Assembly (NCBI GenBank): GCA_021325095.1
Contig: JAJPHV010000106.1
Coordinates: 1 to 64,000, forward strand
Origin: Chloroflexota bacterium
GTDB taxonomy: Bacteria > Chloroflexota > Anaerolineae > Aggregatilineales > UBA2796
Direction: 5' to 3'
Length of the DNA stretch: 64,000 bases
Numbering within the stretch: the stretch's first letter is position 1; every line of letters begins with the position of its first letter. The position numbers and the translations under genes are program-made. Positions 52,920 to 61,590 of this stretch are shown one piece after another. The notes under the pieces were generated by a model. That model saw only the letters and a program-made list of their open reading frames with translations. It did no database searches and had not been told where the DNA came from.

Positions 52920-53828
52920 ATGCCGGGAAAAGTTCGGATCGTTACCGATAGCTCCGCACAGTTCATCGACCCGTCCGTGATCCAGCGCTACGGCATCACC
53001 GTCGTGCCGTTGGAGATTCAGATCGGCGCATACACCTACCGCGAAGGAGTCGATATTGATGCCGAGCGCTTTTTCCAGCGCGTGGCCGAGAGCCATACCC
53101 TGCCGGAGCTTATCGCGCCGAGCGTCGAACACTTTGCAGAGGTCTATGCGCGTTTGAACCGGCAAACCGACCAGGTGCTGTCCATCCATCTGTCACGGAG
53201 CATCCATTCCACCTGGGAAAATGCCAGAGCCGCCTCACAAACCCTCCTCGGGCGGTGTGAGATCGTCACGCTCGATTCGCAGACCACGTCGGTGGGCCTG
53301 GCGCTGCTGGTCGAAACCGCTGCGAAATGCGCAGAAAACAACGCTTCGCTCGATGAAGTCGTCCGCACCGTGCGCAAGATGATTCCGCGCGTCTACGCCA
53401 TCTTTTACGTCGAAACGCTGGATTATCTGCGGCGGGCAGGTCTGGTGAGCGAATCGCAGGCCATCCTGGGCGCCATGCTCGGCATCAAGCCCTTCCTGAC
53501 CATCGAGGAAGGCGAACTGATCACGATGGAGAAAGTCCGCACACGTCCCCAGGCCATCGACAAGCTGGTGGAGTTCGTCACCGAGTTTGCCGCCGTTCAA
53601 GAACTGATCGTGCTGCAAAATACCCCCTACCCCACCGAGCAGACCCGAATGCTGCAAGATCGGCTGGCGCTCGAATTCTCGCCCCGGCCTTTCCCAGTCG
53701 CCGTCTACAATCCATCGCTGGCGACGATCATCGGGCCAGACGCTATGGGCATCGTGGTGGTGGAGGATGACTCGGCTGACCCGGACGGCGACGAGGACGA
53801 CTCGACATGGCAGCTACCGTCAAACTGA
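52920..53828 (+). CDS. DegV-family fatty-acid-binding protein (FakB-like), first copy
   Basis: This 302-residue protein has the DegV signature VRIVTDSSAQF at the N-terminus. It continues with SIHLSRSIHSTWENAR, IVTLDSQTTSVGLALLVETAAK and FYVETLDYLRRAGLVSESQAILGAMLGIKPFLTIEEGEL. DegV proteins bind a fatty acid in their core and hand it to FakA. It follows the TIR gene by two bases and overlaps the second DegV gene by 22 bases. An acidic tail (DDSADPDGDEDDSTWQLPSN) extends the C-terminus. Confidence 0.93.
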   Translation: MPGKVRIVTDSSAQFIDPSVIQRYGITVVPLEIQIGAYTYREGVDIDAERFFQRVAESHTLPELIAPSVEHFAEVYARLNRQTDQVLSIHLSRSIHSTWENARAASQTLLGRCEIVTLDSQTTSVGLALLVETAAKCAENNASLDEVVRTVRKMIPRVYAIFYVETLDYLRRAGLVSESQAILGAMLGIKPFLTIEEGELITMEKVRTRPQAIDKLVEFVTEFAAVQELIVLQNTPYPTEQTRMLQDRLALEFSPRPFPVAVYNPSLATIIGPDAMGIVVVEDDSADPDGDEDDSTWQLPSN

Positions 53829-54649
53829 TGGTGGACAGCACCACCGATCTGCCGCCCGAATGGTTGGCAAAATGGGATATTCCCGTGCTGACAGCTTATG
53901 TGAACTTTGGGGAGGAAAGTTTCCCTGACGATGGTATCTCGCTGACCCGCGCCGAATTCTACCGCAGGCTGGCGACGGCCCGCGTCCTGCCCAAAACATC
54001 TGCCCCATCGCCGGGCATGGCGCAGCAGCTTCTACGACGCCAGCTTGAGAAGGCAGAACACGTGGTCGCTTTCATAGTGGCATCTCAGTTCAGCAGCCTT
54101 TATAATACAGTGCGTCTGGCGGCACAGGACGTTGATCCCAACCGGATCACAGTGGTGGACAGCGGGCAAGCCAGCATGGGCCTGGGCTGGATGGTGGTGG
54201 CGGCAGCAGAGGCCGCCGAGCGAGGCGCTTCTCTGAGCGAAGTGCTGGCGGCGGCCCAAAGCACCCGCGAACGTATTCGGCTCTATTTCACCATCAGCAC
54301 GCTCGAATACTTGAGGCGCGGCGGGCGAGTCAATGCATTGGTTGCCAGCATCGGGACGCTGCTGCAAATCAAGCCCATCATCGAGCTAAAGGAGGGTGTG
54401 GTGACGACCATTCAGCGGGCGCGGACGATGAGCAGGGCGACGCAAGCCATCGTTGACCTGACGCGCGGCTATGCGCCGCTGGAACGACTGGCCGTGCTGC
54501 ACACCAATTCGCCTGGCGAAGCCGCCGACCTGCTGGCCCGGTTAAGGGACGTTGCGCCACCTGACACGATCACGGTGGACGTGACCACTGCCATCGGCAC
54601 GCACGTCGGGCCGGGCGGCCTGGGGATCGCGCTGGTCAAGAGAAGCTAG
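53807..54649 (+). CDS. DegV-family fatty-acid-binding protein (FakB-like), second copy
   Basis: This 280-residue DegV protein has KLMVDSTTDLPPEWL, VAFIVASQFSSLYNTVRLAA, ITVVDSGQASMGLGWMV and YFTISTLEYLRRGGRVNALVASIGTLLQIKPIIELKEG. It differs strongly from the first copy outside the motifs, so the two probably bind different fatty acids, as FakB1 and FakB2 do in Staphylococcus. Its ATG lies inside the end of the first copy, which implies tight translational coupling. Confidence 0.93.
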   Translation: MAATVKLMVDSTTDLPPEWLAKWDIPVLTAYVNFGEESFPDDGISLTRAEFYRRLATARVLPKTSAPSPGMAQQLLRRQLEKAEHVVAFIVASQFSSLYNTVRLAAQDVDPNRITVVDSGQASMGLGWMVVAAAEAAERGASLSEVLAAAQSTRERIRLYFTISTLEYLRRGGRVNALVASIGTLLQIKPIIELKEGVVTTIQRARTMSRATQAIVDLTRGYAPLERLAVLHTNSPGEAADLLARLRDVAPPDTITVDVTTAIGTHVGPGGLGIALVKRS

Positions 54650-54677
54650 TCAGGGCCACTTCGAGATAGGCCAATAC

Positions 54678-57449
54678 ATGCCATCAGCACTTGAAACGCT
54701 TGTCAAAATACTGAAGTTGGAACAGGACACCGATTACCAGGACAAAGCGGTCATCGGGGGCTTGAAGTCTTTTGCCACACACTGGGCACAGGATGCGCAT
54801 GCGCAGGCCAAAAAGCCGGAGCATCACGCGCTGGTCGATGAACTGGCCGGACTGCTGAACAGCTACGGCGACCTGCCAGGGCTGGAACAGCGCCACGAGG
54901 CGATCAAGTACATGCTCGGGCGTATCATGGGACGTATCCCCCCGCCCGGGGGAGCCGCGCCTGGCACTCCTGCCGCAGCATCGGCTCCGCCGCCGGCGGA
55001 ATCGGCCAAGCCAAAGCCATCAGCGCCCGAACCGCCGAGGCAGCCCGCCGCCCAACGCCGCGAAGAGCCGCGCAAGCCCGCCCCGCGCCCGCTGGTTGTG
55101 GACTACGACGGCAGCGATCAGGCCGAACTGGACAGGCAGCCCGACGCGGAGATGAAACGTCTACAGGAACCGGGTGCTATTGCGCTCGACCTGCTGCCGG
55201 GCGATAAATCGCTGCTGCCCGAATCGTCAATGCCGCTGGTCCCGGAGAGTATGCTGGCGGAGAATGAGGCCGAAGTTCAGGCAGACACGCTTGCGCCGCG
55301 CCGTTCCGAACCGATCAAGACGCCGCTGCCGCCGCGCCGCAGGCGCCCTCCGCGCGATCCTCAGCGCGAGGCGCAGGTGTTGAGCGCCCTTAAGTCACCT
55401 GTCGGGACACTGAGCGGGATTGGCCCCAAAATCGGCGAGAAGCTGGAGCAGATCGGCATCTACACCATTGAGGATTTGCTGTACTGCTTCCCCCGTCGTT
55501 ACGACGATTACACGCGAGTCTTGCCGCTGAACAAGCTCAGGCCCGGCGAAACCGTCACGGCTATCGGGACCGTGCGCAGCACGACGGTCATCAAGGGCAA
55601 GCGCAACGTGGATGTGCTGAACGTGATCATCGATGACGGCTCGGCTACACTGACCATCTCGTTCTTCGGGCAGCCCTATCTACGTACCAAATTTGAGCGC
55701 GGGGCGCAGGTCGTCTTCAGCGGCAAAACCGACCTGTTCCGGGGCCAGATTGTGATGAACAACCCGGAGTGGGAACTCCTGGAACGGGAGGCCCTGCATA
55801 CGCGGGCCATTGTCCCCGTCTACCCGCTCACCAAAGGGCTGACGGCCCACAACATGCGCAAGTTTACCCGGGCCGCCCTTGAACAGTTCGCCACGCAGCT
55901 TCCCGATTACATGCCCGAAGCCGTTCTGGAACGGACCGACATGGCCGATCTGGGTTGGGCCATTCAGCAACTCCATTTTCCTTCGTCGTGGGACATGCTC
56001 GAACACGCACGGCGGCGGATCATGTTCGATGAACTGCTGCTGCTGCAAATGGGCGTGTTGCGCAACCGCCGGGAGTGGCAATCCGTGCCCGGTGACGCCA
56101 TGACGGTCAGTGACGAATGGCTGGACGCTTTTATTGCTACCCTGCCCTATGCGCTGACGGGTGCACAGCAGCGCGCTATCCAGGCTATCCGCGAGGATAT
56201 GGCGCGCCCCATACCGATGAACCGCCTGCTGCAAGGCGACGTGGGCGCAGGCAAAACCGTCGTTGCAGCAGTGGCGATGGGGCTGGCCGTTGCCAACGGC
56301 CATCAGGCAGCCATCATGGCCCCGACCAGTATCCTGGCCGAGCAGCATTACCAGAGCATCTCCCGACTGCTCGGCAATAGCCCCGGCGGGGAAGCCATCA
56401 ACGTCAAACTGTTGACGGGCGCAACCCCGGCTCAGGAACGCGCGGAAATCCTATGGGGCCTGGGTGAGGGCAGCGTTCACGTCGTGGTCGGCACACACGC
56501 GCTTCTGGAACCGGACGTGCATTTCCATCGCCTGGGCCTGACGGTCATTGATGAGCAGCACCGCTTCGGCGTGGAACAGCGCGGACGTCTGCGTGGCAAA
56601 GGCATGAACCCGCACGTGCTGGTCATGACCGCCACCCCTATCCCGCGCACGCTGGCGCTGACCATGTACGCCGACCTTGACCTGACCATTCTAGACGAAA
56701 TGCCGCCGGGCCGCACCCCAATTGACACCAAAGTGCTGTTCCCGAAAGAGCGCGAGCGGGCCTACAGCTTTATCGAATCGCAGATCAGGAAGGGACGGCA
56801 GGCATTCATCATCTATCCGCTGGTGGAAGCCTCCGAAAACGAAACGATGTCCGAGGTTCGCTCGGCGGTGGACGAGTTCGAGCGGCTGCGCACCGAAGTG
56901 TTCCCCAACCGCAGGCTCGGCCTGCTGCATGGGCGGCTTTCGCCCGCCGAGAAGGAGGCCGTGATGGCGGCCTTCAGCCGGGGTGAACTGGACATCCTGG
57001 TTTCTACGTCGGTGGTCGAGGTCGGGATCGACGTGCCCAACGCCAGTGTCATGCTGATCGAGGGTGCCAATCGCTTCGGACTGGCGCAGCTTCACCAGTT
57101 CAGAGGGCGCGTCGGGCGTGGCGAACACCCATCATACTGTCTGCTGATTCCGGACAACGCCGACATGGATAACAGCCGCTTAAAGGCGATGGAATCGACC
57201 ACCGACGGCTTCAAGCTGGCCGAAATCGACTGGGAGATGCGTGGCGCGGGTGAACTGCTCGGCACGCGGCAGAGCGGCGGCGTGGCCCGGCTTGGTGAGT
57301 TCATGGACGTGCAGATCGTCGAACAGGCCCAGTTCGAGGCGCGGACGTTGTACGAGGAAGACCCTGACCTGTCGTTGCCCGAACATGCCGCGCTGCGCGA
57401 AAAACTGCGCCAGCAGTTCGGGGATCGGACAGCAGCCGAAGTGAGTTGA
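54678..57449 (+). CDS. recG: ATP-dependent DNA helicase RecG with N-terminal extension
   Basis: This 923-residue protein is a RecG-type branch-migration helicase that remodels stalled forks and Holliday junctions. After a helical N-terminal region of about 90 residues and a Pro-rich acidic linker to about 230, the wedge/OB domain begins near LSALKSPVGTLSGIGPKIGEKLEQIGI. Helicase motifs include GDVGAGKTVVA, DEQHRFGVEQR in place of DExH, VMTATPIPRTLALTMYADLD and QFRGRVGRG. E. coli RecG has about 690 residues, so roughly 230 residues are extra. It starts 28 bases after the second DegV gene. Confidence 0.95.
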   Translation: MPSALETLVKILKLEQDTDYQDKAVIGGLKSFATHWAQDAHAQAKKPEHHALVDELAGLLNSYGDLPGLEQRHEAIKYMLGRIMGRIPPPGGAAPGTPAAASAPPPAESAKPKPSAPEPPRQPAAQRREEPRKPAPRPLVVDYDGSDQAELDRQPDAEMKRLQEPGAIALDLLPGDKSLLPESSMPLVPESMLAENEAEVQADTLAPRRSEPIKTPLPPRRRRPPRDPQREAQVLSALKSPVGTLSGIGPKIGEKLEQIGIYTIEDLLYCFPRRYDDYTRVLPLNKLRPGETVTAIGTVRSTTVIKGKRNVDVLNVIIDDGSATLTISFFGQPYLRTKFERGAQVVFSGKTDLFRGQIVMNNPEWELLEREALHTRAIVPVYPLTKGLTAHNMRKFTRAALEQFATQLPDYMPEAVLERTDMADLGWAIQQLHFPSSWDMLEHARRRIMFDELLLLQMGVLRNRREWQSVPGDAMTVSDEWLDAFIATLPYALTGAQQRAIQAIREDMARPIPMNRLLQGDVGAGKTVVAAVAMGLAVANGHQAAIMAPTSILAEQHYQSISRLLGNSPGGEAINVKLLTGATPAQERAEILWGLGEGSVHVVVGTHALLEPDVHFHRLGLTVIDEQHRFGVEQRGRLRGKGMNPHVLVMTATPIPRTLALTMYADLDLTILDEMPPGRTPIDTKVLFPKERERAYSFIESQIRKGRQAFIIYPLVEASENETMSEVRSAVDEFERLRTEVFPNRRLGLLHGRLSPAEKEAVMAAFSRGELDILVSTSVVEVGIDVPNASVMLIEGANRFGLAQLHQFRGRVGRGEHPSYCLLIPDNADMDNSRLKAMESTTDGFKLAEIDWEMRGAGELLGTRQSGGVARLGEFMDVQIVEQAQFEARTLYEEDPDLSLPEHAALREKLRQQFGDRTAAEVS

Positions 57450-57541
57450 TCTTGCTGGAAACGAGTTATCCTTTCACCCATTGGCGCAGGACTGAGGTAA
57501 AAACTGAGCAGCATAGATAATGCCCCCTGGAGAAACCCTAA

Positions 57542-58075
57542 ATGACCATCCGCCGAGCGGTTTACCCCGGCTCGTTTGACCCGGCGCATTACGGACACAT
57601 CGACATCACGACGCGCGCCGCCCGCACCTTTGATGAAGTGATTGTGGCCGTCTACGACAAACCCGCCAAGCAGCTTTTGTTCACGGTTGACGAACGAGTA
57701 GCCATGCTCCGGGAGGCCCTCAAAGACATTACTAACGTCAGGGTTGCGCCGTTCAGTGGTTTACTAGTACACTATGTGCGAGAGGTCGGGGCGTTTGCTA
57801 TCGTTCGCGGGTTGCGCGTCTTTTCCGATTTTGAGTTAGAGTTTCGCATGGCGCTGGCGAACCGGCGGCTTGCCCCGGAAATTGATGTGATCAACTTTAT
57901 CGCGGACGAGAAGCACCTGCATATCAGCTCCAGCACGGTGCGGGAAATTGCTTCCCTGGGCGGAGATGTCTCGTCAATGGTTCCGCCCGCGATTGAGGCG
58001 GCGCTTATCGCAAAATTCAGCGATCCCAATCGGGACGGCGCGGGCACAAACTACGTCGTCAGCTTACCAGATTAG
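57542..58075 (+). CDS. coaD: phosphopantetheine adenylyltransferase
   Basis: This 177-residue enzyme transfers AMP from ATP to 4'-phosphopantetheine, the fourth step of coenzyme A synthesis. The nucleotidyltransferase motif is YPGSFDPAHYGHIDI, and the C-terminal HISSSTVREIASLGGDVSSMVPP matches CoaD. Most CoaD proteins have about 160 residues; the extra tail (SDPNRDGAGTNYVVSLPD) is specific to this one. It follows recG by 92 bases and precedes the coiled-coil protein by 23. Confidence 0.95.
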   Translation: MTIRRAVYPGSFDPAHYGHIDITTRAARTFDEVIVAVYDKPAKQLLFTVDERVAMLREALKDITNVRVAPFSGLLVHYVREVGAFAIVRGLRVFSDFELEFRMALANRRLAPEIDVINFIADEKHLHISSSTVREIASLGGDVSSMVPPAIEAALIAKFSDPNRDGAGTNYVVSLPD

Positions 58076-58098
58076 AATTAGGCACGGGGGATGCAGTT

Positions 58099-58710
58099 AT
58101 GGACATTCAGCATTTAGTCGATAGGCTGGAAGACCTGATCGACGAGGGACGCCATATCCCGATGACCAAAATGACGGTGGTTGACGAGGAGCGCGCCCTG
58201 GAAATCATCGATCAGATGCGGATCTCCGTTCCCGAAGAGATCGAAAAAGCGTCGCGGATCATTAACCAGCGGGATCGCCTGATGGCGCAGGCCAACGAGG
58301 AAGCGGCGCGGCTGGTCGATCTTGCCCGGGAAAAGAGCGAATCACTCATCCAGCGCGATGCCGTCGTCCAGGCCGCGCAGAACCGGGCCGCCAACATTAT
58401 CGAACAGGCCCGCCAGGACGCCGAGGCGATCCGCGCCGATGCCGACAACTATGTCCTCGAAGTGCTGAATGAACTCGAAGGTCATCTGCTCAAGACGCTG
58501 ACGGTTGTCCGGAACGGCATCAACAAGATTCAGCAGGATCGGGAAGCGATGCGCGAACGCGCTGAAGCTGCCGTCCAGGAGGCGGTGGCTGAGGCGACGC
58601 AGCCGGCACAAGTAGCCCAACCCGCTCCGCCTGCCGCACCACCGTCAATGCCTGCTATGCCCGCTGCCCCGCAGCCGGTTGAAGCGGCGGCTAATACGTC
58701 CAGCGACTAG
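58099..58710 (+). CDS. coiled-coil protein of unknown function
   Basis: This 203-residue protein has a long helical coiled coil from about residue 45 to 150, rich in Ala, Glu, Gln and Arg (RIINQRDRLMAQANEEAARLVDLAREKSESLIQRDAVVQAAQNRAANIIEQARQDAEAIRADAD). It resembles ATP synthase subunit b or DivIVA-like sequences by composition only. The C-terminal 45 residues are Pro/Ala-rich. It follows coaD closely and ends at a strong terminator. The function is unknown, and a structural or division-related role is only a guess. Confidence 0.8.
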   Translation: MDIQHLVDRLEDLIDEGRHIPMTKMTVVDEERALEIIDQMRISVPEEIEKASRIINQRDRLMAQANEEAARLVDLAREKSESLIQRDAVVQAAQNRAANIIEQARQDAEAIRADADNYVLEVLNELEGHLLKTLTVVRNGINKIQQDREAMRERAEAAVQEAVAEATQPAQVAQPAPPAAPPSMPAMPAAPQPVEAAANTSSD

Positions 58711-58740
58711 AACCGCGCCGGAATTCACCTGTCAAAAGAC

Positions 58741-58762
58741 GCCCGCGCCACGCGGGCTTTTT
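58741..58762 (+). terminator. intrinsic terminator
   Basis: GCCCGCG and CGCGGGC form a perfect seven-base stem around CCA, followed by five T residues. It lies 30 bases after the coiled-coil gene and ends the long rightward block that begins at the Gls24 gene. Confidence 0.9.
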
Positions 58763-58835
58763 GATTCTCCTGCTCTATTTCCGCAACACTACAACGCATC
58801 GAGATGCGAAAAGCGGTAACTGCGCCAAAATTGTG

Positions 58836-58844
58836 TGCTACACT
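58836..58844 (+). promoter_or_regulatory. extended -10 promoter of the ATPase/TOPRIM pair
   Basis: TG-C-TACACT lies about 90 bases before the ATPase start at 58935 and after the terminator at 58741-58762. The pair is therefore likely to be its own transcription unit. Confidence 0.4.
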
Positions 58845-58934
58845 GTGATCAGGCTGTGTACGGTGATGGGAGCAGCGCATGGTGAACACGGCTGGATTTT
58901 GTATGATTGCAGGCACACTTGTTGGGGAAGTGCT

Positions 58935-60188
58935 ATGCTAACCAAGATCGAGGTACTGAACTATCGCGCTTTGCGCTATATCAACCAGACAATCGGTCCG
59001 TTTCAGGTTTTGGTCGGGCCAAACGCGAGTGGCAAATCAACATTTCTGGATGTTGTGGCATTCATAGCAGATATCATCAATAAACCGACCCCGATTGAGG
59101 CAGTTCGGCAACGAGCAAGAGACTTCCGCGATCTGACGTGGATGCGCTCGTCGAATTGGTTGGAACTGGCAGTCGAAGCATCGATACCTGATGCGAGTAG
59201 ACAACCGAACCAGCCTGCGAAGTTGCGTTACGAAGTGCGAATCGGCCTTGATGAGAATTCGGAGCTGTCGCTCCTGACAGAAACGCTGTGGTTGATCCCT
59301 ATTGTATCGCAGTCGAGCAACGGACATCGAGCGTCGAATCGGTTCCCGGAACCGCCTAAAATCCCGGTACGAATCACCCAAGACCCCGACAAACGCGCCC
59401 CTAAAGGCTGGAAAAAGGTTGTCAACAAAACGGCCAGCGGCAACGATTACTTCAAATCGGAGACGACTGAATGGAATAACATGTTTCGTCTAGGCCCCAA
59501 GAGATCTGCTTTGGCGAACCTTCCCGAGGATCAAGAACGATTTCCAGCCGCGACGTGGTTCAAACGGTACATTGGGGAGGGTATCCAGCGTATTATGCTC
59601 AACAGTGAAGCAATGCGTTTGCCCAGCCCGCCGCAAAGCCCGCGTACTTTCCTGCCGGATGGATCGAATCTCCCCTGGGTAATCTACGAATTGGAGCAAA
59701 AGCAACCGGAACAAATAACAAAATGGGTACAACACGTCCAGACTGCGCTGCCGGATATAAGGGGATTGCGCACCATTGAGCGCCCGGAAGATCGGCAACG
59801 GTATCTCGTCCTTGACTACGAGACAGGTCTTGAGGTCCCCTCCTGGACTGTTTCTGATGGTACATTGCGTATGTTGGCACTTACGATCTTGGCGTATCTT
59901 CCGAATTTGACGGGAATCTATCTTATCGAAGAACCGGAAAACGGCATACATCCTAGAGCGGTGGAAACTGTGTATCAGTCCTTAAGCTCCGTGTATGATG
60001 CTCAGATACTGATAGCAACTCATTCGCCAGTGATCCTAAGTCTAATTAAACCAGAGCAATTGCTGTGCTTTGCCCGCACCCCAGACGGAGAAACCGATAT
60101 CGTGAGAGGCGACGAACATCCTCGCCTGGCTGACTGGAGAGGTGAGACCAGCCTATCTACTCTGTTTGCCAGCGGAGTGCTAGGATGA
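58935..60188 (+). CDS. OLD/AAA_21-like ATPase
   Basis: This 417-residue ABC/SMC-type ATPase begins MLTKIEVLNYRALRYINQTIGPFQVLVGPNASGKSTFLD, with Walker A at residues 28-36. It ends with IYLIEEPENGIHPRA (Walker B, about 327-340) and ILIATHSPVIL (H-loop). This is the arrangement of OLD-family and AAA_21 proteins. GGGGAAG lies upstream of the ATG at 58935; the open frame back to 58761 runs into the terminator. Its stop overlaps the next start as ATGA. Base composition is visibly more AT-rich than in neighbouring genes, which suggests transfer. Such ATPases commonly partner with a nuclease in phage defence. Confidence 0.88.
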   Translation: MLTKIEVLNYRALRYINQTIGPFQVLVGPNASGKSTFLDVVAFIADIINKPTPIEAVRQRARDFRDLTWMRSSNWLELAVEASIPDASRQPNQPAKLRYEVRIGLDENSELSLLTETLWLIPIVSQSSNGHRASNRFPEPPKIPVRITQDPDKRAPKGWKKVVNKTASGNDYFKSETTEWNNMFRLGPKRSALANLPEDQERFPAATWFKRYIGEGIQRIMLNSEAMRLPSPPQSPRTFLPDGSNLPWVIYELEQKQPEQITKWVQHVQTALPDIRGLRTIERPEDRQRYLVLDYETGLEVPSWTVSDGTLRMLALTILAYLPNLTGIYLIEEPENGIHPRAVETVYQSLSSVYDAQILIATHSPVILSLIKPEQLLCFARTPDGETDIVRGDEHPRLADWRGETSLSTLFASGVLG

Positions 60189-60814
60189 CCGATCTGATTG
60201 CTTTGGTAGCTGACAAGGATGCCGAATATACCTTGCACGGTCTGCTCTCCAGGCATCAAAGTCTTGGGATACGGAACATCGCCTCGTCTTACGATATTTA
60301 TGTGCACCCATTGCGTGATCCAGGTTGCTGGAATGATGCTGACAATTTCTTGCGAAGTTTCATCAACACACATCGCTATGCGCTCGTTTTGTTTGATTAC
60401 GAAGGTTCTGGGAGAGATCAGCTTATAGATGCCGATGCAATGGAAGAACTACTAGAATCACGCTTGCAGAAGAATGGTTGGGATAATCGCTGTCGAGTTG
60501 TGGTCATTCGCCCCGAACTTGAGATGTGGGTTTGGAGCGATTCGCCCGTTGTTGACAATTGTCTGGGATGGCAAGGACGGCAACCTGCATTACGCCTCTG
60601 GCTCCAACAGCAGAAATTTCTCGCCAAAGGCGAGATGAAACCTCACAGGCCCAAGGAGGCTGTTGAAAGAGCACTACGACACGTTTCTCAACCGTATTCG
60701 GCAGCAATGTTCAAACAACTCGCAACCTCTGTTTCTCTCAATCGTTGCACTGATCGGAGCTTTCAGAGATTGCGTGAGACATTGCAACTTTGGTTTGGCG
60801 ATCCCGGTGTGTGA
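60185..60814 (+). CDS. TOPRIM/DUF4276-like protein paired with the ATPase
   Basis: This 209-residue protein overlaps the ATPase gene by four bases. Its N-terminus, LIALVADKDAEYTLHGLLSRH, with acidic residues Asp10, Asp12 and Glu14, takes the place of the EGxTE motif of TOPRIM/DUF4276 proteins. ALVLFDYEGSGRDQ (Asp71, Glu73) takes the place of the DxD motif, and RPELEMWVWSD resembles the PExExWLLAD motif of that family. A metal-dependent nuclease role is therefore possible, but the motif spacing and first residues are unusual. The family call is by resemblance. Composition is AT-rich like its partner. Confidence 0.7.
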   Translation: MTDLIALVADKDAEYTLHGLLSRHQSLGIRNIASSYDIYVHPLRDPGCWNDADNFLRSFINTHRYALVLFDYEGSGRDQLIDADAMEELLESRLQKNGWDNRCRVVVIRPELEMWVWSDSPVVDNCLGWQGRQPALRLWLQQQKFLAKGEMKPHRPKEAVERALRHVSQPYSAAMFKQLATSVSLNRCTDRSFQRLRETLQLWFGDPGV

Positions 60815-60858
60815 GCTACTCTTTAGCCTGAAGCATTCGCGGTTATGAGGTAATCCAA

Positions 60859-61515
60859 ATGATCAACCAGGGATTTGACGACGGACAGGCGGATTGGGAA
60901 GAGGATCAGCCCAACGTAGCGTATTGTGTCAAATGTAAACAGACAGTTCAAATGGAAAACCCCGAAGCGGTCTGGACGAGCCGGGGCGCGCCCGGCACGC
61001 GCGGCATCTGTCCGGAGTGTGGCTCCACCGTCTTCCGAATGGGCATGACTCCGGCCCACGAAAAGCTGGTGCGCCCGGCAGCGGTCAGGGTCGAAGGCAG
61101 TACCAAGATCGCCACCGACGGTGGGCGCAAGCGGGCACAGCGCGCTACCTACATCAACTACGCCAATGCCGACGCCGAATTTGCGGGCAAGCTGGCAGCC
61201 GATCTGGAAAACGCGGGTGTCCACACCTGGATCGACCTGGGGCAGCCGACGACGGGTGAGGTCAGGTGGGCGGGAGGCGTGCACCCGGCGCTCAAGGATT
61301 CGGCGAAGATGGTCGTGGTTCTGTCCGATGCGGCGAAGAACAACGATACATTGGCGAAAGCCTGGACGTTTTTCAGGTCGCAGAAAAAGCCGATTGCCGT
61401 AGCTATGCTCGGCGCTGTAGAAGTGCCGGATGCGCTGCGGCGCTGGCCTCGCTTCGACTTCAGCCAGGACTACAAGCGCGCTTTTCGACAGTTGCTTCTG
61501 GCGCTCAGCGATTAG
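60859..61515 (+). CDS. zinc-ribbon / TIR-domain protein lacking the catalytic glutamate
   Basis: This 218-residue protein has an N-terminal zinc ribbon of the DUF5679 type (Cys23, Cys26, Cys51, Cys54 in AYCVKCK...ICPECG). A TIR domain starts near residue 96 (ATYINYANADAEFAGKLAADLENAGVHTWID). When aligned with the TIR protein at 51706, the position of the catalytic Glu72 is Ala168 here (LAKAWTFFRSQKKPI). NADase activity is therefore unlikely, and a scaffold role is more plausible. GAGGT precedes the ATG. It lies 44 bases after the ATPase/TOPRIM pair, but its base composition is like that of the chromosomal background. Confidence 0.85.
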   Translation: MINQGFDDGQADWEEDQPNVAYCVKCKQTVQMENPEAVWTSRGAPGTRGICPECGSTVFRMGMTPAHEKLVRPAAVRVEGSTKIATDGGRKRAQRATYINYANADAEFAGKLAADLENAGVHTWIDLGQPTTGEVRWAGGVHPALKDSAKMVVVLSDAAKNNDTLAKAWTFFRSQKKPIAVAMLGAVEVPDALRRWPRFDFSQDYKRAFRQLLLALSD

Positions 61516-61531
61516 CGCGGTTCGACGGCCT

Positions 61532-61560
61532 TTGTGATGGTTCTAACAAAGCGCTATAAT
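61532..61560 (+). promoter_or_regulatory. promoter of the small membrane protein and copper genes
   Basis: TTGTGA at 61532-61537 and TATAAT at 61555-61560 are separated by 17 bp. The start would be about 24 bases before the ATG at 61591. Confidence 0.6.
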
Positions 61561-61590
61561 GGCGTCGATTTCAGGTGGAATGGATGAACT

